Shown: piece after piece, positions 15,673 to 24,692 of the stretch
Layout of the letters: each line of letters opens with the position of its first letter
How positions within the stretch are numbered: the first letter of the stretch is position 1
NCBI GenBank assembly: GCA_947253655.1
Contig: CAMYAE010000025.1
Span: 1-32,956 of the forward strand
Direction of reading: 5' to 3'
DNA: 32,956 nt
Source: an uncultured Bacteroidales bacterium
Lineage (GTDB): Bacteria; Bacteroidota; Bacteroidia; Bacteroidales; UBA932
Notes under the pieces: generated by a model
The model's database searches: none
The model's input: the letters and a program-made list of their open reading frames with translations, nothing else
What the model was told of the DNA's origin: nothing
Made by a program: the position numbers and the translations under genes

Positions 15673-16299
15673 TTATTGTTCAATAGATTTATAATCACAG
15701 TCTTGTATGTCTTTGAGCCTATTTGTGAAAGCGTTTTCCGCAGAGAGCCGTACCGATGTTTCAAGGACGCAGCGCATCCCGAAGTCCTGATTTTCCATAA
15801 CTAAATCAAAATCTTTGAGTAGGGTCATTACCGCATTCATGCTCATATAACCGAAATCCAGCCTGTATCTGGTGCAGGCTGTTTTTTCTATTATTTCCGA
15901 ATTTGCAATGGCATCGGCCGAAGCTGTCTTATAGGCTCTTATAAGGCCGGGAATACCGAGCTTTATTCCGCCGAAATATCTCACGACCACAATAAGTATA
16001 TCGCTTAGACCGTTTGAGTCTATCTGGCCGAGAATAGGCCTTCCGGCCGAAGATGAAGGCTCCCCGTCATCGTTAGCACGGTACTTCTGCCCCAAATGCC
16101 CGATTCTGTATGCGTAGCAATGATGCCTTGCATCGTGATATTCTTTTTTAAGGGAATCGACAATGGCTTTGACCTCACCTTCGCTTTCAACGGGATAAGA
16201 CAGGGCAATGAAACGGCTTCCATTGTCCTTGAAGAGGCCTTTCGCAGGAGTTGCGATGCTCTTATACGAATCTTTGATATAATCTTCGTTCCCAGCCAT
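15673..16299 (-). CDS. IMPACT/YigZ family protein
   Basis: A 208-residue cytoplasmic protein of the UPF0029 (IMPACT/YigZ) family. Seen: SRFIALSYPVESEGE, ARHHCYAYRIG (the family's H-x-C-x-A motif), NDDGEPSSSAGRPIL, VVVRYFGGIKLGIPGLIRAY, and a C-terminal ferredoxin-like domain. Members are linked to translation control in eukaryotes; the bacterial role is not well defined. It is first in the leftward run with pyrB and the serine genes. The ATG lies only about 7 nt from the predicted transcription start, so the leader would be very short. Confidence 0.9.
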   Translation of the reverse strand: MAGNEDYIKDSYKSIATPAKGLFKDNGSRFIALSYPVESEGEVKAIVDSLKKEYHDARHHCYAYRIGHLGQKYRANDDGEPSSSAGRPILGQIDSNGLSDILIVVVRYFGGIKLGIPGLIRAYKTASADAIANSEIIEKTACTRYRLDFGYMSMNAVMTLLKDFDLVMENQDFGMRCVLETSVRLSAENAFTNRLKDIQDCDYKSIEQ

Positions 16300-16309
16300 A
16301 ATTCATTTT

Positions 16310-16340
16310 CAAAATTAACGAAAATCATAATATTTTGCAA
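16310..16340 (-). promoter_or_regulatory. Promoter of the IMPACT-pyrB-ser gene run
   Basis: On the minus strand, TTG (16340-16338), a 20-nt spacer, then TAATTTTG (16317-16310). Its -33 element abuts that of the divergent promoter on the other strand. Confidence 0.55.
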
Positions 16341-16365
16341 CGTGACGGAAATATTTTTAACTTTG
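16334..16365 (+). promoter_or_regulatory. Promoter of the PRiA4_ORF3-like / miaA operon
   Basis: TTTG at 16334-16337, a 20-nt spacer, then TAACTTTG at 16358-16365. The leader to ATG 16389 would be about 20 nt. Confidence 0.6.
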
Positions 16366-16388
16366 ATAAACATTTTCAGAATTGATTT

Positions 16389-16958
16389 ATGATACTCAGA
16401 TATCGTGTTTCACTCCCGGGCATCAAAGGTTTTGCCAGAGTTTACGAAGTAAGGTCTTCCATGACCCTATACGATTTCCATAAGACAATGAGGGACGAAA
16501 TGGATTTCCCCCATGACCAGCAGATCCAGTTCAAGGCCTTGGACAGTGAGGGCCTGTTGGTAGCAAGGTATGCCATGTTCAATATAGGCTACGGCACTGT
16601 CGACGAGGTTACAATCGGAGACACTTTTAATAAGGGCGTCGCGTCTTTCCTTTATTTTTATGATGTAACCAACAAGAAAAGCGTGATTGTCACTTGTGAG
16701 GGAGAGGTGGATGCCAAGCCCGGCTTGTCTTATCCTGTCCTTACGGAGACAAAGGGGCCGAATCCGGTCGAGTTTGAAAACGGCTATGTCGCTTATGAGG
16801 ACCTTCCGGACGACCAAAAACACATACATTCCGGTTTCGGCTGGGGCAAAGGAGAGGACGATGATGACGACATGGATGATGACTTCGATGATGATGAGGA
16901 GGAGGACGATGATGACGAAGAGGGGAAAGAGATCTATGATGAGAACGAGGGGATATAA
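16389..16958 (+). CDS. PRiA4_ORF3-like protein with an acidic tail
   Basis: 189 residues. The first ~125 (opening MILRYRVSLPGIKGFARVYE, then TLYDFHKTMRDEMDFP and YDVTNKKSVIVTCEGE) resemble the plasmid pRiA4b ORF-3 family. That family was named from mobile-element passengers but is widespread on Bacteroidota chromosomes, and its function is unknown. The last ~40 residues are almost all Asp and Glu, encoded by a GAT/GAC/GAG-rich low-complexity tract. miaA follows after 5 nt, so the two are co-transcribed. I see no transposase or element ends nearby, so it appears to be a resident gene. Confidence 0.75.
   Translation: MILRYRVSLPGIKGFARVYEVRSSMTLYDFHKTMRDEMDFPHDQQIQFKALDSEGLLVARYAMFNIGYGTVDEVTIGDTFNKGVASFLYFYDVTNKKSVIVTCEGEVDAKPGLSYPVLTETKGPNPVEFENGYVAYEDLPDDQKHIHSGFGWGKGEDDDDDMDDDFDDDEEEDDDDEEGKEIYDENEGI
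16856..16935 (+). repeat. Low-complexity Asp/Glu codon tract
   Basis: A run of GAT, GAC and GAG codons encodes the acidic tail of the PRiA4_ORF3-like protein. The trinucleotide periodicity makes slippage and length variation between strains likely. Confidence 0.7.
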
Positions 16959-16963
16959 TTCGA

Positions 16964-17836
16964 ATGCCCGGAAGACTTATAATTGTAGTAGGACCGACGG
17001 CTGTAGGGAAGACCGATTATAGCATCGGCCTTGCCCGGCATTACGGCTCACCGATAATATCCTGTGATTCGAGGCAGATATATAAGGAGATGACAATCGG
17101 GACCGCTGTCCCGGACAGGTCGCAGCTTGCAAGCGTAAGGCATTATTTCATACAGACAAAAACCGTCAAAGAACTCTATACGGCAGGCCAGTACGAACTT
17201 GAGGCACTGGAGCTAATAGGAAGGCTCTTCAATGAGGGCCATGACACCCTTGTGATGTCAGGAGGTTCGGGATTTTATGTTGAAGCGGTCTGCAACGGGC
17301 TTGACAATATTCCTCCTGCCGATGCGTCTCTTCGTGCTGAATTGACGCAAAGAGTTGAAGCCGAGGGTATTGAGGCTCTTAGAATCGAATTGCACCGTCT
17401 TGATCCGGAAGCTTACTCTCAGATAGACCTTATGAATCCACAGAGGGTTGTCAGGGCTCTTGAGGTCTGTATACTTTCCGGCAGGAAATTTTCTTCATAT
17501 AAGCTCAGAAGCCCGAAAAAGAGAGATTTTATAATTGAAAAGATATGTATGACAAGGCCGCGTGAAGAACTGTATGCTCGTATAGACAAGAGAGTTCTTG
17601 CCATGATTGAAGCCGGTCTTGTGGATGAGGTACGCTCATTAGTGGAATATCGCAACCTTACAGCCTTGCAGACCGTCGGATATAAGGAGATTTTCGAATA
17701 TATCGATGACCGCAGTTCCTTGGAAGAGGCCATTTCTAAGATCCAGACCAACACCCGCCGTTACGCTAAAAAGCAGATGACATGGTGGCGGAGGGACAAG
17801 GATGTCAGATTTATGGAAATGTCCCCGGATCTTTAA
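16964..17836 (+). CDS. miaA: tRNA dimethylallyltransferase
   Basis: MiaA transfers a dimethylallyl group to N6 of A37 in tRNAs that read codons starting with U. 290 residues, within the family range. Seen: the P-loop VVGPTAVGKTDYS (8-20), SCDSRQIYKEMTIGTA (33-48) containing the DSRQ substrate motif, VMSGGSGFYVEAV, NPQRVVRALEV, and the C-terminal YAKKQMTWWRRD. It follows the acidic PRiA4_ORF3-like gene by 5 nt. Its TAA stop overlaps the stop of the convergent recQ gene. Confidence 0.95.
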   Translation: MPGRLIIVVGPTAVGKTDYSIGLARHYGSPIISCDSRQIYKEMTIGTAVPDRSQLASVRHYFIQTKTVKELYTAGQYELEALELIGRLFNEGHDTLVMSGGSGFYVEAVCNGLDNIPPADASLRAELTQRVEAEGIEALRIELHRLDPEAYSQIDLMNPQRVVRALEVCILSGRKFSSYKLRSPKKRDFIIEKICMTRPREELYARIDKRVLAMIEAGLVDEVRSLVEYRNLTALQTVGYKEIFEYIDDRSSLEEAISKIQTNTRRYAKKQMTWWRRDKDVRFMEMSPDL

Positions 17837-20040
17837 TTCGCCACCTCGTTAAGGAACTTCAACCTTACAAGCCTTATTTCCATTTCTTCATAGTCCGGAC
17901 CGAGGGCTGCTATCGCGTCCTCTATCGAGTCAGATTCCGCCTCATCCTTGAAGTACTCGAATATATCGCTGACTACATCTTCTTCTATATTGGCATTGAT
18001 ATAATAGTTCAGATTTAGTTTAAAGCCGGACTTCACTATGTCTTCGATTTCAGTCAGCAGCTCGTCCATTTCAAGGTCTTTTGCTTCGGCAATGTTCTCC
18101 AAATCCATTTTCCTGTCAATACACTGTATGATATAGATCTTGTTGGTGGAGTCCGTTGCAATTGATTTCACAACGAAATCGTCCGGGCGGGAGATTTCGT
18201 TTTCATCGACGTATTTCTTTATAAGTTCTATAAAAGCTTTTCCGAATTTCTTGGCCTTGCCCTCTCCGACGCCCTGGCAGTTTTTTAGATCCTCCAGCGT
18301 GATAGGGTAGAGTATTGACATATCATCAAGGGAGTTGTCGCTGAAAATGACCCAAGGCTGCAGATGCAGTTTATGGGCGACATCCTTGCGGAGATCTTTC
18401 AGCATAGACAGCAGCACTGCGTCGCCGCCACCGCCTTTTGCCGCTGAGGCCGCCATTACCGCATCATCGTCAACCTCTTCGTCGTCATCTCCGGAAAACA
18501 CCCGGTCTTCCGTAATCATGATTTCATAAGGCTTGTTCAGAAACGCCTGACCCTCTTCGGTAACTGAAATGAGGCCGTATCGGTCGATTTCCTTATCCAA
18601 TAAATGCAGGATTACTCCTTGATGTATAACAGTGCTCCAGAATTTTTCGTTATGCTCGTCTCCTGCCCCGTACAGCTCCAGCTCATCGTGCTTATAGGAC
18701 TTTATCATGGCATTCGGCACCCCTGCCAGGATATTTGCGAGATGTTCGATCTTGAAATGCTCAGGCAAGGAATTTATTAACCTGATAATCAGGCACATCT
18801 CTTTTTGCCCGTCGAATTTTTTCTTGGGATGCAGGCAGTTGTCGCAAGCTCCGCAATTTTCTTTTGGATAGGTCTCACCGAAATAATTCAGAAGAAGTTT
18901 CCTGCGGCATTCGTTGGATTCTGCGTATGCAACAGTTTCCATAAGGAGCTGTTTCCCTATTTCCTGCTCCGAAACAGGCTTTCCCTGCATGAATTTTTCA
19001 AGCTTCTGTATATCCTTATAGCTGTAATATGTGATGCAAATTCCCTCTTTGTTGTCTCTTCCGGCCCTGCCCGTCTCCTGATAATATCCTTCTATGCTTT
19101 TCGGTATGTCGTAATGTATGACAAACCGCACGTCTGGCTTGTCGATCCCCATGCCGAAGGCGATAGTGGCCACTATTACATCCACTTCCTCCATAAGGAA
19201 CTTGTCCTGGTTATCAGCCCTTGTCTTTGCGTCCAGTCCGGCGTGATAAGGTAAGGCTTTTATGCCGTTTATATTCAGCAGCTGGGCGATTTCCTCCACC
19301 TTTTTCCTGCTGAGGCAATAGATAATTCCCGATTTGCCCGGATTCTGGCGGATGAATTTGATAATATCTTTTCCCGGTTCGATTTTGTCCCTTATTTCAT
19401 AATATAGGTTAGGCCTGTTGAATGACGACTTGAAAACCTTGGCATCCTGAATGCCGAGATTCTTAAGAATATCGCTCTGCACCTTGGGGGTTGCCGTCGC
19501 CGTGAGTGCGATAATAGGTGCTTTGCCTATTTCGTCCACGAGCTCTCTTATGTGTCGGTATTCCGGACGAAAGTCATGTCCCCATTCTGAAATACAGTGG
19601 GCTTCATCTACGGCATAGAATGAAATTTTCAGTTCTTTCAGAAGTTCGATATTTTCTTCTTTGTTCAAGGACTCCGGAGCTACATACAGCAGTTTTGTTT
19701 CACCTGCAAGCAGGTCTTCTCTTACTGCGGTAAGCTGTGCCTTGTTCAACGATGAGTTGAGGAAATGCGCAATGCCTTCATGTTCGGAGACAAAACCTCT
19801 TATGGCATCCACCTGGTTTTTCATAAGGGCTATAAGCGGAGATATCACAATGGCGGTCCCCGGCATTATCAAGGCTGGGAGCTGATAGCAAAGGGATTTT
19901 CCGCCCCCTGTGGGCATAAGTACAAAAGCATTCCCTCCGCTTATAAGGTGTTTTATTATTTCTTCCTGGTTTCCTTTGAATGAGTCGTACCCAAAGAATT
20001 CCTTCAACTCGGAACGCAGATCTGATGATTGTACGAACAT
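17833..20040 (-). CDS. recQ: ATP-dependent DNA helicase RecQ
   Basis: A 735-residue 3'-5' helicase for recombination and repair. Domains in order: helicase core with Walker A LMPTGGGKSLCYQ (41-53) and DEVH-like DEAHCISEWGHDFRPEY; second RecA domain with IVATIAFGMGIDKPDVRFVI and QETGRAGRD; the zinc region with ECRRKLLLNYF and CGACDNC; a winged-helix RQC region; an HRDC domain around LHLQPWVIFSDNSL; and a further C-terminal extension, likely helix-turn-helix, rich in acidic residues. It is longer than E. coli RecQ because of that extension. It is apparently monocistronic. Confidence 0.95.
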   Translation of the reverse strand: MFVQSSDLRSELKEFFGYDSFKGNQEEIIKHLISGGNAFVLMPTGGGKSLCYQLPALIMPGTAIVISPLIALMKNQVDAIRGFVSEHEGIAHFLNSSLNKAQLTAVREDLLAGETKLLYVAPESLNKEENIELLKELKISFYAVDEAHCISEWGHDFRPEYRHIRELVDEIGKAPIIALTATATPKVQSDILKNLGIQDAKVFKSSFNRPNLYYEIRDKIEPGKDIIKFIRQNPGKSGIIYCLSRKKVEEIAQLLNINGIKALPYHAGLDAKTRADNQDKFLMEEVDVIVATIAFGMGIDKPDVRFVIHYDIPKSIEGYYQETGRAGRDNKEGICITYYSYKDIQKLEKFMQGKPVSEQEIGKQLLMETVAYAESNECRRKLLLNYFGETYPKENCGACDNCLHPKKKFDGQKEMCLIIRLINSLPEHFKIEHLANILAGVPNAMIKSYKHDELELYGAGDEHNEKFWSTVIHQGVILHLLDKEIDRYGLISVTEEGQAFLNKPYEIMITEDRVFSGDDDEEVDDDAVMAASAAKGGGGDAVLLSMLKDLRKDVAHKLHLQPWVIFSDNSLDDMSILYPITLEDLKNCQGVGEGKAKKFGKAFIELIKKYVDENEISRPDDFVVKSIATDSTNKIYIIQCIDRKMDLENIAEAKDLEMDELLTEIEDIVKSGFKLNLNYYINANIEEDVVSDIFEYFKDEAESDSIEDAIAALGPDYEEMEIRLVRLKFLNEVAN

Positions 20041-20101
20041 ATCCGTTATTATAAGCTCCGTATTTAAGTTTTGTATATCTGTTTTTAAGTTTGATATATC
20101 T

Positions 20102-20131
20102 TAAAGATACAAACTTTTTTTGTTTTTGCAA
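20102..20131 (-). promoter_or_regulatory. Probable recQ promoter
   Basis: On the minus strand TTG (20131-20129), a 19-nt spacer, then TATCTTTA (20109-20102), one mismatch from TAnnTTTG. The leader to the recQ ATG would be about 60 nt. Confidence 0.4.
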
Positions 20132-20184
20132 TAAGTTGCCCTATTAGAGTTATATAATATATAATAAGATATAGCTATTTTGAA

Positions 20185-20207
20185 TGGTATTCGGCCTGAA
20201 AATACCA
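20185..20207. promoter_or_regulatory. Operator-like inverted repeat upstream of susC
   Basis: TGGTATT (20185-20191) and AATACCA (20201-20207) form a 7-bp inverted repeat with a 9-bp spacer, just upstream of the susC -33 element. It may bind a regulator of the surface operon. Confidence 0.4.
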
Positions 20208-20217
20208 ATAAGTTGGG

Positions 20218-20249
20218 ATTGTCCATGGGGTCAAGCGTCCCTAAATTTG
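20218..20249 (+). promoter_or_regulatory. Promoter of the SusCD surface-lipoprotein operon
   Basis: TTG at 20218-20220, a 21-nt spacer, then TAAATTTG at 20242-20249. The leader to the susC ATG at 20270 would be under 20 nt, too short for a large riboregulator. Confidence 0.55.
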
Positions 20250-20269
20250 CATTCCAATTATTAGGGTAG

Positions 20270-23200
20270 ATGAGAAATTCCTTTCCGATACTGATTTTGT
20301 CATTATTTATATTCACAGCAGTTCCTGCGGCAATCAGCGGCCGCGAGAGGGTAAGGATTATTGAAGGATATGTTTACGATATGAAGGGGGTTGCAATTGA
20401 GGGAGCCGGAGTTATGTCCTCATCCGATAATGGCCGGACTGTGGGAACGGCCACTGATTCATCAGGCTATTTTAAGATTCTTTGTCCTTTGAACATCAAA
20501 CATTTAGTAGTAAAAATGCTGGGGTATGAGGATTATAGGATAGAAATAGGAGAGGCTTCAAGATACAGTATAGTAATGGTCGAGTCTTCCGAATCTGTAG
20601 CAGATGTTGTGGTCACCGGTTATGTGGACAGAAAAAGGAACAGCTATACAGGCTCCGTCTTCACTATCACCCGCCCGGAAATCGAGAAGATGGTTCATTC
20701 CAATGTCTTGGAAATCATTAGATTGAAAACTCCCGGATTTGAGATTTCCAAAGATATTGTAAACGGCTCCGATCCAAACAAAATGCCGGAAATGATAATG
20801 CGCGGAAGGAGCAGTTTTGTAGAAGGGGACAACACCAATGTCCCTCTTTTTATAGTAGACGGTACGGAAACCGATATTGTAGGCATATTCAATATGCCTA
20901 CTGAAGACATTGAGTCGGTTTTTGTGCTAAAAGATGCTTCTGCCACATCTTTTTATGGAGCAAAGGCTGCAAACGGGGTCGTGGTTATAACGACAAGGCC
21001 GACGTCGGAGGGCCGACTTCAATTATCCTATTCCGGCAATATGCAGATAACTACGCCTGACTTGTCTAGTTATCATCTTTTGAATGCTTCGGAAAAACTT
21101 GAATATGAAAGGCTTGCTGGGCTATATGGAAATTTTTCAGGCAGCAGCAGCTCGGACATCGCAAAGCAGATCCAATACTATGAGAAAAAAGACAGGGTAA
21201 ATGCCGGAGTAAATACGGATTGGAAAAGAATGTCTCTTAGGACAGGCATAAATCAGATACATAATCTTTTGCTTTCTGGCGGAAGTCGCATGTTCAAGTA
21301 TAACATTTCAGGAAGTTATAATGATATTGCGGGTGTTATGGAAAAATCTTCTCGTCAGGGAATGTCTTTGAGAATGAATCTTACCTATGGGGATTTTAAG
21401 CATCTATTCATTCAGAATGTCATAGCTGTCAGTCGTAATTCTTCGTCAGATGTACCTTACGGCTCATTCTCTGATTATGTTCGGCTTAATCCGTATGACA
21501 GAGCATATAATGAAGATGGGACATTGAATAACAATCTTTCCTTTGTTGCTGCCAATCCGTTGTATGAGAAGAATTTGAATAGTTATATACGTAATTTTTC
21601 AAACAGCTTCGCCTATTCTTTGAAACTTAGATGGAACATTCTCAGCTCTCTTCGTGCAGAAGCCGCCGTGGCTTATACGTCGGGAGGTATGAGTTCGGAG
21701 AATTTCAACTCTCCGCTTTCCAAGAAGTTTTATTATGCCGATCCGGCAAAAAGGGGCAGTTTCTATTATTCGGCGAGCCGTGCAAATGCCATATCCGGCA
21801 ATGCTTTTCTTGTCTTTGACAAAAAATGGAAGGAAAATGTTTTTGTGACGACAATCGGCATAAACATCGAGGCTAAAAACAACAGAAGCAACTCATTCAC
21901 TTCTTTGGGCGTTTTGTCTGACAAGATAAATCATCCGTCGATGTCGATAGGTTTTGCACAGGGCAGTCATCCGGGTGGTGGAGCAGACATTTCCAGAATG
22001 ATAGGAAGCTATATGAGCGTGAATTATATCAGGAGCAATCGCTACTTCGCAGATTTGTCCATAAGGTATGAGGGCTCATCCTTGTTCGGAACAGACAATA
22101 AATTTGCCCCTTTCGGAGCTCTGGGATTCGGGTGGAATATTCATAATGAGGCCTTTATGAATACGGACATTGTTTCGATGCTAAAACTCCGGGCGAGCCT
22201 CGGGTACGTAGGAAATGTGAAATTCAGTCCTTATCAGGCTAAACTTGCATATAAATACAGCATAGACCTTCAATATGAGCATAATATAGGGGCTGTTCCG
22301 GTTGCAATGGTCAATCCGAGGCTTCGTTGGGAGAAGAGTCTGAAACGGAATATAGGTTTGGATTTCGGTTTTTGGGGAGATCGTCTGAGTGGAAGCATTG
22401 ATACTTATTGGAATACAACCAATGATATTGTGATGACTATTGCAAAGCCTCCGCATATAGGATTCAGCGACTCAAAAGAAAATCTTGGAAAAATACGCAA
22501 CAATGGCATAGAGTTGTCTCTGAGAGCCAATGCTTTAAGGACAGATAAGGCGAATCTGAACTTTTTTGTTAATGTCAGCCATAACACCAACAGGATTGTA
22601 GAGATAAGCAATTACCTTAAAAACAAGAATAATTCGAATGAGAAATCTTCTTCACCTTCTTTGCCAAAGGCTTTCTACGAGGAAGGACAGTCTATGACGG
22701 CTTTGAAGGTCATGATGTCCGCCGGTATAAATCCGGCAAACGGCAAAGAGGTCTTTTATTTGCCGGACGGCAATCTCACATATAGATACGATTATAGGTA
22801 CAAGCAGATTGTGGGCGATTTGGTCCCTGTTGTTCAGGGGGCTTTCGGGGTGGATTGTTCATACAAGAATTTAGATTTTTCAGCAACTCTGTCTTATCGG
22901 TTGGGAGCAAGTGTGTTCAACCAGACTCTCGCCCTTAAAGTGGAAGGAGCCGACCCTACTGAGAACGTGGACAGAAGGGTGTTTTATGATAGGTGGAAGC
23001 AGCCCGGAGACCTTGCACGCTTCAAAAGAATCGATTCCCGTCAGATAACCCCTGCCACGTCTCGTTTTACTACAAAGGAATACGCCTTGGACGGGGCATC
23101 AATCCGTCTGGCGTACAGTCTGCCGCGGTCTTTCTGCACAAGGCTTCATGTCCGCAGGCTAAGATTGGCCTTTGCCACAGGAGATGTATTTCACCTTTCT

Positions 23201-23275
23201 ACGATCAGAAGAGAGCGCGGTCTCGACTATCCGTTTGCAAGAGTATTTCGTATTTCAGCAACTATAATTTTGTGA
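20270..23275 (+). CDS. SusC/RagA-type TonB-linked outer-membrane transporter
   Basis: A 1001-residue outer-membrane importer. The signal peptide MRNSFPILILSLFIFTAVPA is followed by a carboxypeptidase-regulatory-like beta domain (about 30-105: IIEGYVYDMKGVAIEGAGV, TDSSGYFKI). The plug has VVVTGYVDRKRN, IRLKTPGFEI, PLFIVDGTE and the hallmark SFYGAKAANGVVVITTR, and a 22-strand-type barrel follows. SusC proteins form a lidded complex with SusD to import glycans or peptides. There is no N-terminal anti-sigma (STN) domain, so it does not look like a transducer for an ECF sigma factor. susD follows after 4 nt. The substrate is unknown. Confidence 0.93.
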   Translation: MRNSFPILILSLFIFTAVPAAISGRERVRIIEGYVYDMKGVAIEGAGVMSSSDNGRTVGTATDSSGYFKILCPLNIKHLVVKMLGYEDYRIEIGEASRYSIVMVESSESVADVVVTGYVDRKRNSYTGSVFTITRPEIEKMVHSNVLEIIRLKTPGFEISKDIVNGSDPNKMPEMIMRGRSSFVEGDNTNVPLFIVDGTETDIVGIFNMPTEDIESVFVLKDASATSFYGAKAANGVVVITTRPTSEGRLQLSYSGNMQITTPDLSSYHLLNASEKLEYERLAGLYGNFSGSSSSDIAKQIQYYEKKDRVNAGVNTDWKRMSLRTGINQIHNLLLSGGSRMFKYNISGSYNDIAGVMEKSSRQGMSLRMNLTYGDFKHLFIQNVIAVSRNSSSDVPYGSFSDYVRLNPYDRAYNEDGTLNNNLSFVAANPLYEKNLNSYIRNFSNSFAYSLKLRWNILSSLRAEAAVAYTSGGMSSENFNSPLSKKFYYADPAKRGSFYYSASRANAISGNAFLVFDKKWKENVFVTTIGINIEAKNNRSNSFTSLGVLSDKINHPSMSIGFAQGSHPGGGADISRMIGSYMSVNYIRSNRYFADLSIRYEGSSLFGTDNKFAPFGALGFGWNIHNEAFMNTDIVSMLKLRASLGYVGNVKFSPYQAKLAYKYSIDLQYEHNIGAVPVAMVNPRLRWEKSLKRNIGLDFGFWGDRLSGSIDTYWNTTNDIVMTIAKPPHIGFSDSKENLGKIRNNGIELSLRANALRTDKANLNFFVNVSHNTNRIVEISNYLKNKNNSNEKSSSPSLPKAFYEEGQSMTALKVMMSAGINPANGKEVFYLPDGNLTYRYDYRYKQIVGDLVPVVQGAFGVDCSYKNLDFSATLSYRLGASVFNQTLALKVEGADPTENVDRRVFYDRWKQPGDLARFKRIDSRQITPATSRFTTKEYALDGASIRLAYSLPRSFCTRLHVRRLRLAFATGDVFHLSTIRRERGLDYPFARVFRISATIIL

Positions 23276-23279
23276 AGCT

Positions 23280-24692
23280 ATGTTGAAATTGAAAAATATC
23301 GGCCTTGTACTATGTTTGTTTATGGTCTCTTCTTGTAGCTTTATTAAAGGCGGGGTGGTCGGTATTGTAGATAACAATCGTATGTTTGAAGACGAGCAGG
23401 GGTTTATAGATGCCATGTCAGGAGTGTACGCTTCTATGACCGATAAGAATTTGTACGGAGAAAGTCTGTCGTTCGGTATAATCGATGAGATAGCCCAGCT
23501 CTATTATAATGACAGTCAGCCACATGAGACTACTCTTACAAAAACCATAGACCTCAGATATACGGACTCCGATGTCCGTGCCGGTATTGACAGAATATGG
23601 GGAAAAGCATATAATGTAATATCTGCGGCAAACAGCATTATCGACAATGCCCCCGGCCACAATTTCCCCTCTACGGACAAAATAATCGGAGAAGCCTTGG
23701 CGGTAAGGGCTTTTATTCATTTTGACATGCTTCGTCTTTTTGCCGCATCTTATGTTCCCGGTGAGAAAAGGGGAATTCCTTATGTGAGACATTTTACAAA
23801 TGACCCTGTCCGGTTTTCTACCATAGATGAGGTGTATCGGCTGATTGTGAATGATTTGGAAGCCTCTGAAAAACTATTGAGGAAGTCGGCTTCTGTTGTA
23901 ATACCTGGTCGTAAGGAGGAGGCCCTGTATCTTAACTGCAATTCCGTATGTGCGATTCTTGCGAGAGTCCACAATTGGGCGGGCAATCACAACGAAGCGA
24001 GAAAATATGCTTTGGCGGCACTCGACGAGAAGTACAAGCTTACACAGCGTGAAGGACTGAAAAGTCTTTTTCATGGATATATAGCAAATGACGAATGTTT
24101 GTGGGGGTTGCATGCTCCAAAGATGTATTTGAATGTGAAAAAACGTCTTATGCCCACAAGGGTTACAGAGGAAACAAACGTTGTCCGGTTGAATTTCAGG
24201 GAATTGTTTGCTGTGGATTCTTATACTTCAACCCACAATGACTATCGTTATCAGAGTTATTTTACCGAAGGCCGTTGGGGTGCCGGCACCACATCATTTT
24301 CTAAGTTGTATGATAAATATTACGATGAAAATCAGCAGGCCTCCGGTGGCAGATTGCCGGGGATAAATCTCGTTCGCTTGCCGGAGCTGTATTATATTTT
24401 GGCAGAGTCCGAATATGAGACTGATAAGGCCAAGGCCTTGGAGTATCTGAATATGGTGGTGACGAGCAGAGGATTAAATCCCATAAAAGCAGAAGACATC
24501 CTTTCAAGAAAATCATTTGAAAATATACTTGTGAAAGAAATTGTAAAGGAATATTGGGGCGAGGGACAAGCCTTTTTTGCGTACAAGCATTTCGGATTTG
24601 ATATGAAAGGCGTTGACAGCCGGGTTCACAGGGCGTCAGACAAGGTGTATGTCCTGCCGGTGCCTGAAAGTGAGGAGGAGTACGGATTATGA
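23280..24692 (+). CDS. SusD/RagB-type surface lipoprotein
   Basis: A 470-residue lipoprotein (lipobox ending at Cys19, VSSCS) that forms the lid over the SusC channel and binds ligand at the cell surface. Seen: FEDEQGFIDAMSGVYASM near the start, KAYNVISAANSIIDN, GEALAVRAFIHFDMLRLFA (the conserved RAF-x-HF-x-ML helix) and the C-terminal LPELYYILAESEYE, all typical SusD TPR-like helices. Its stop overlaps the start of the DUF4843 gene by 4 bp. At 470 residues it is on the short side for glycan-binding SusD. Confidence 0.92.
   Translation: MLKLKNIGLVLCLFMVSSCSFIKGGVVGIVDNNRMFEDEQGFIDAMSGVYASMTDKNLYGESLSFGIIDEIAQLYYNDSQPHETTLTKTIDLRYTDSDVRAGIDRIWGKAYNVISAANSIIDNAPGHNFPSTDKIIGEALAVRAFIHFDMLRLFAASYVPGEKRGIPYVRHFTNDPVRFSTIDEVYRLIVNDLEASEKLLRKSASVVIPGRKEEALYLNCNSVCAILARVHNWAGNHNEARKYALAALDEKYKLTQREGLKSLFHGYIANDECLWGLHAPKMYLNVKKRLMPTRVTEETNVVRLNFRELFAVDSYTSTHNDYRYQSYFTEGRWGAGTTSFSKLYDKYYDENQQASGGRLPGINLVRLPELYYILAESEYETDKAKALEYLNMVVTSRGLNPIKAEDILSRKSFENILVKEIVKEYWGEGQAFFAYKHFGFDMKGVDSRVHRASDKVYVLPVPESEEEYGL

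Noticed and set aside
16020..16373. 117-residue minus-strand frame over the IMPACT gene start
   Set aside because: It overlaps the well-supported IMPACT gene out of frame, and its start lies upstream of the mapped promoter boxes.
16389..16958. Insertion sequence or transposon suggested by the PRiA4_ORF3 resemblance
   Set aside because: No transposase, terminal inverted repeats or target duplications are seen, and the gene has a normal promoter shared with miaA.
20101..20316. 71-residue minus-strand frame between recQ and susC
   Set aside because: It covers the susC promoter and signal-peptide region and has no domain or export signal.
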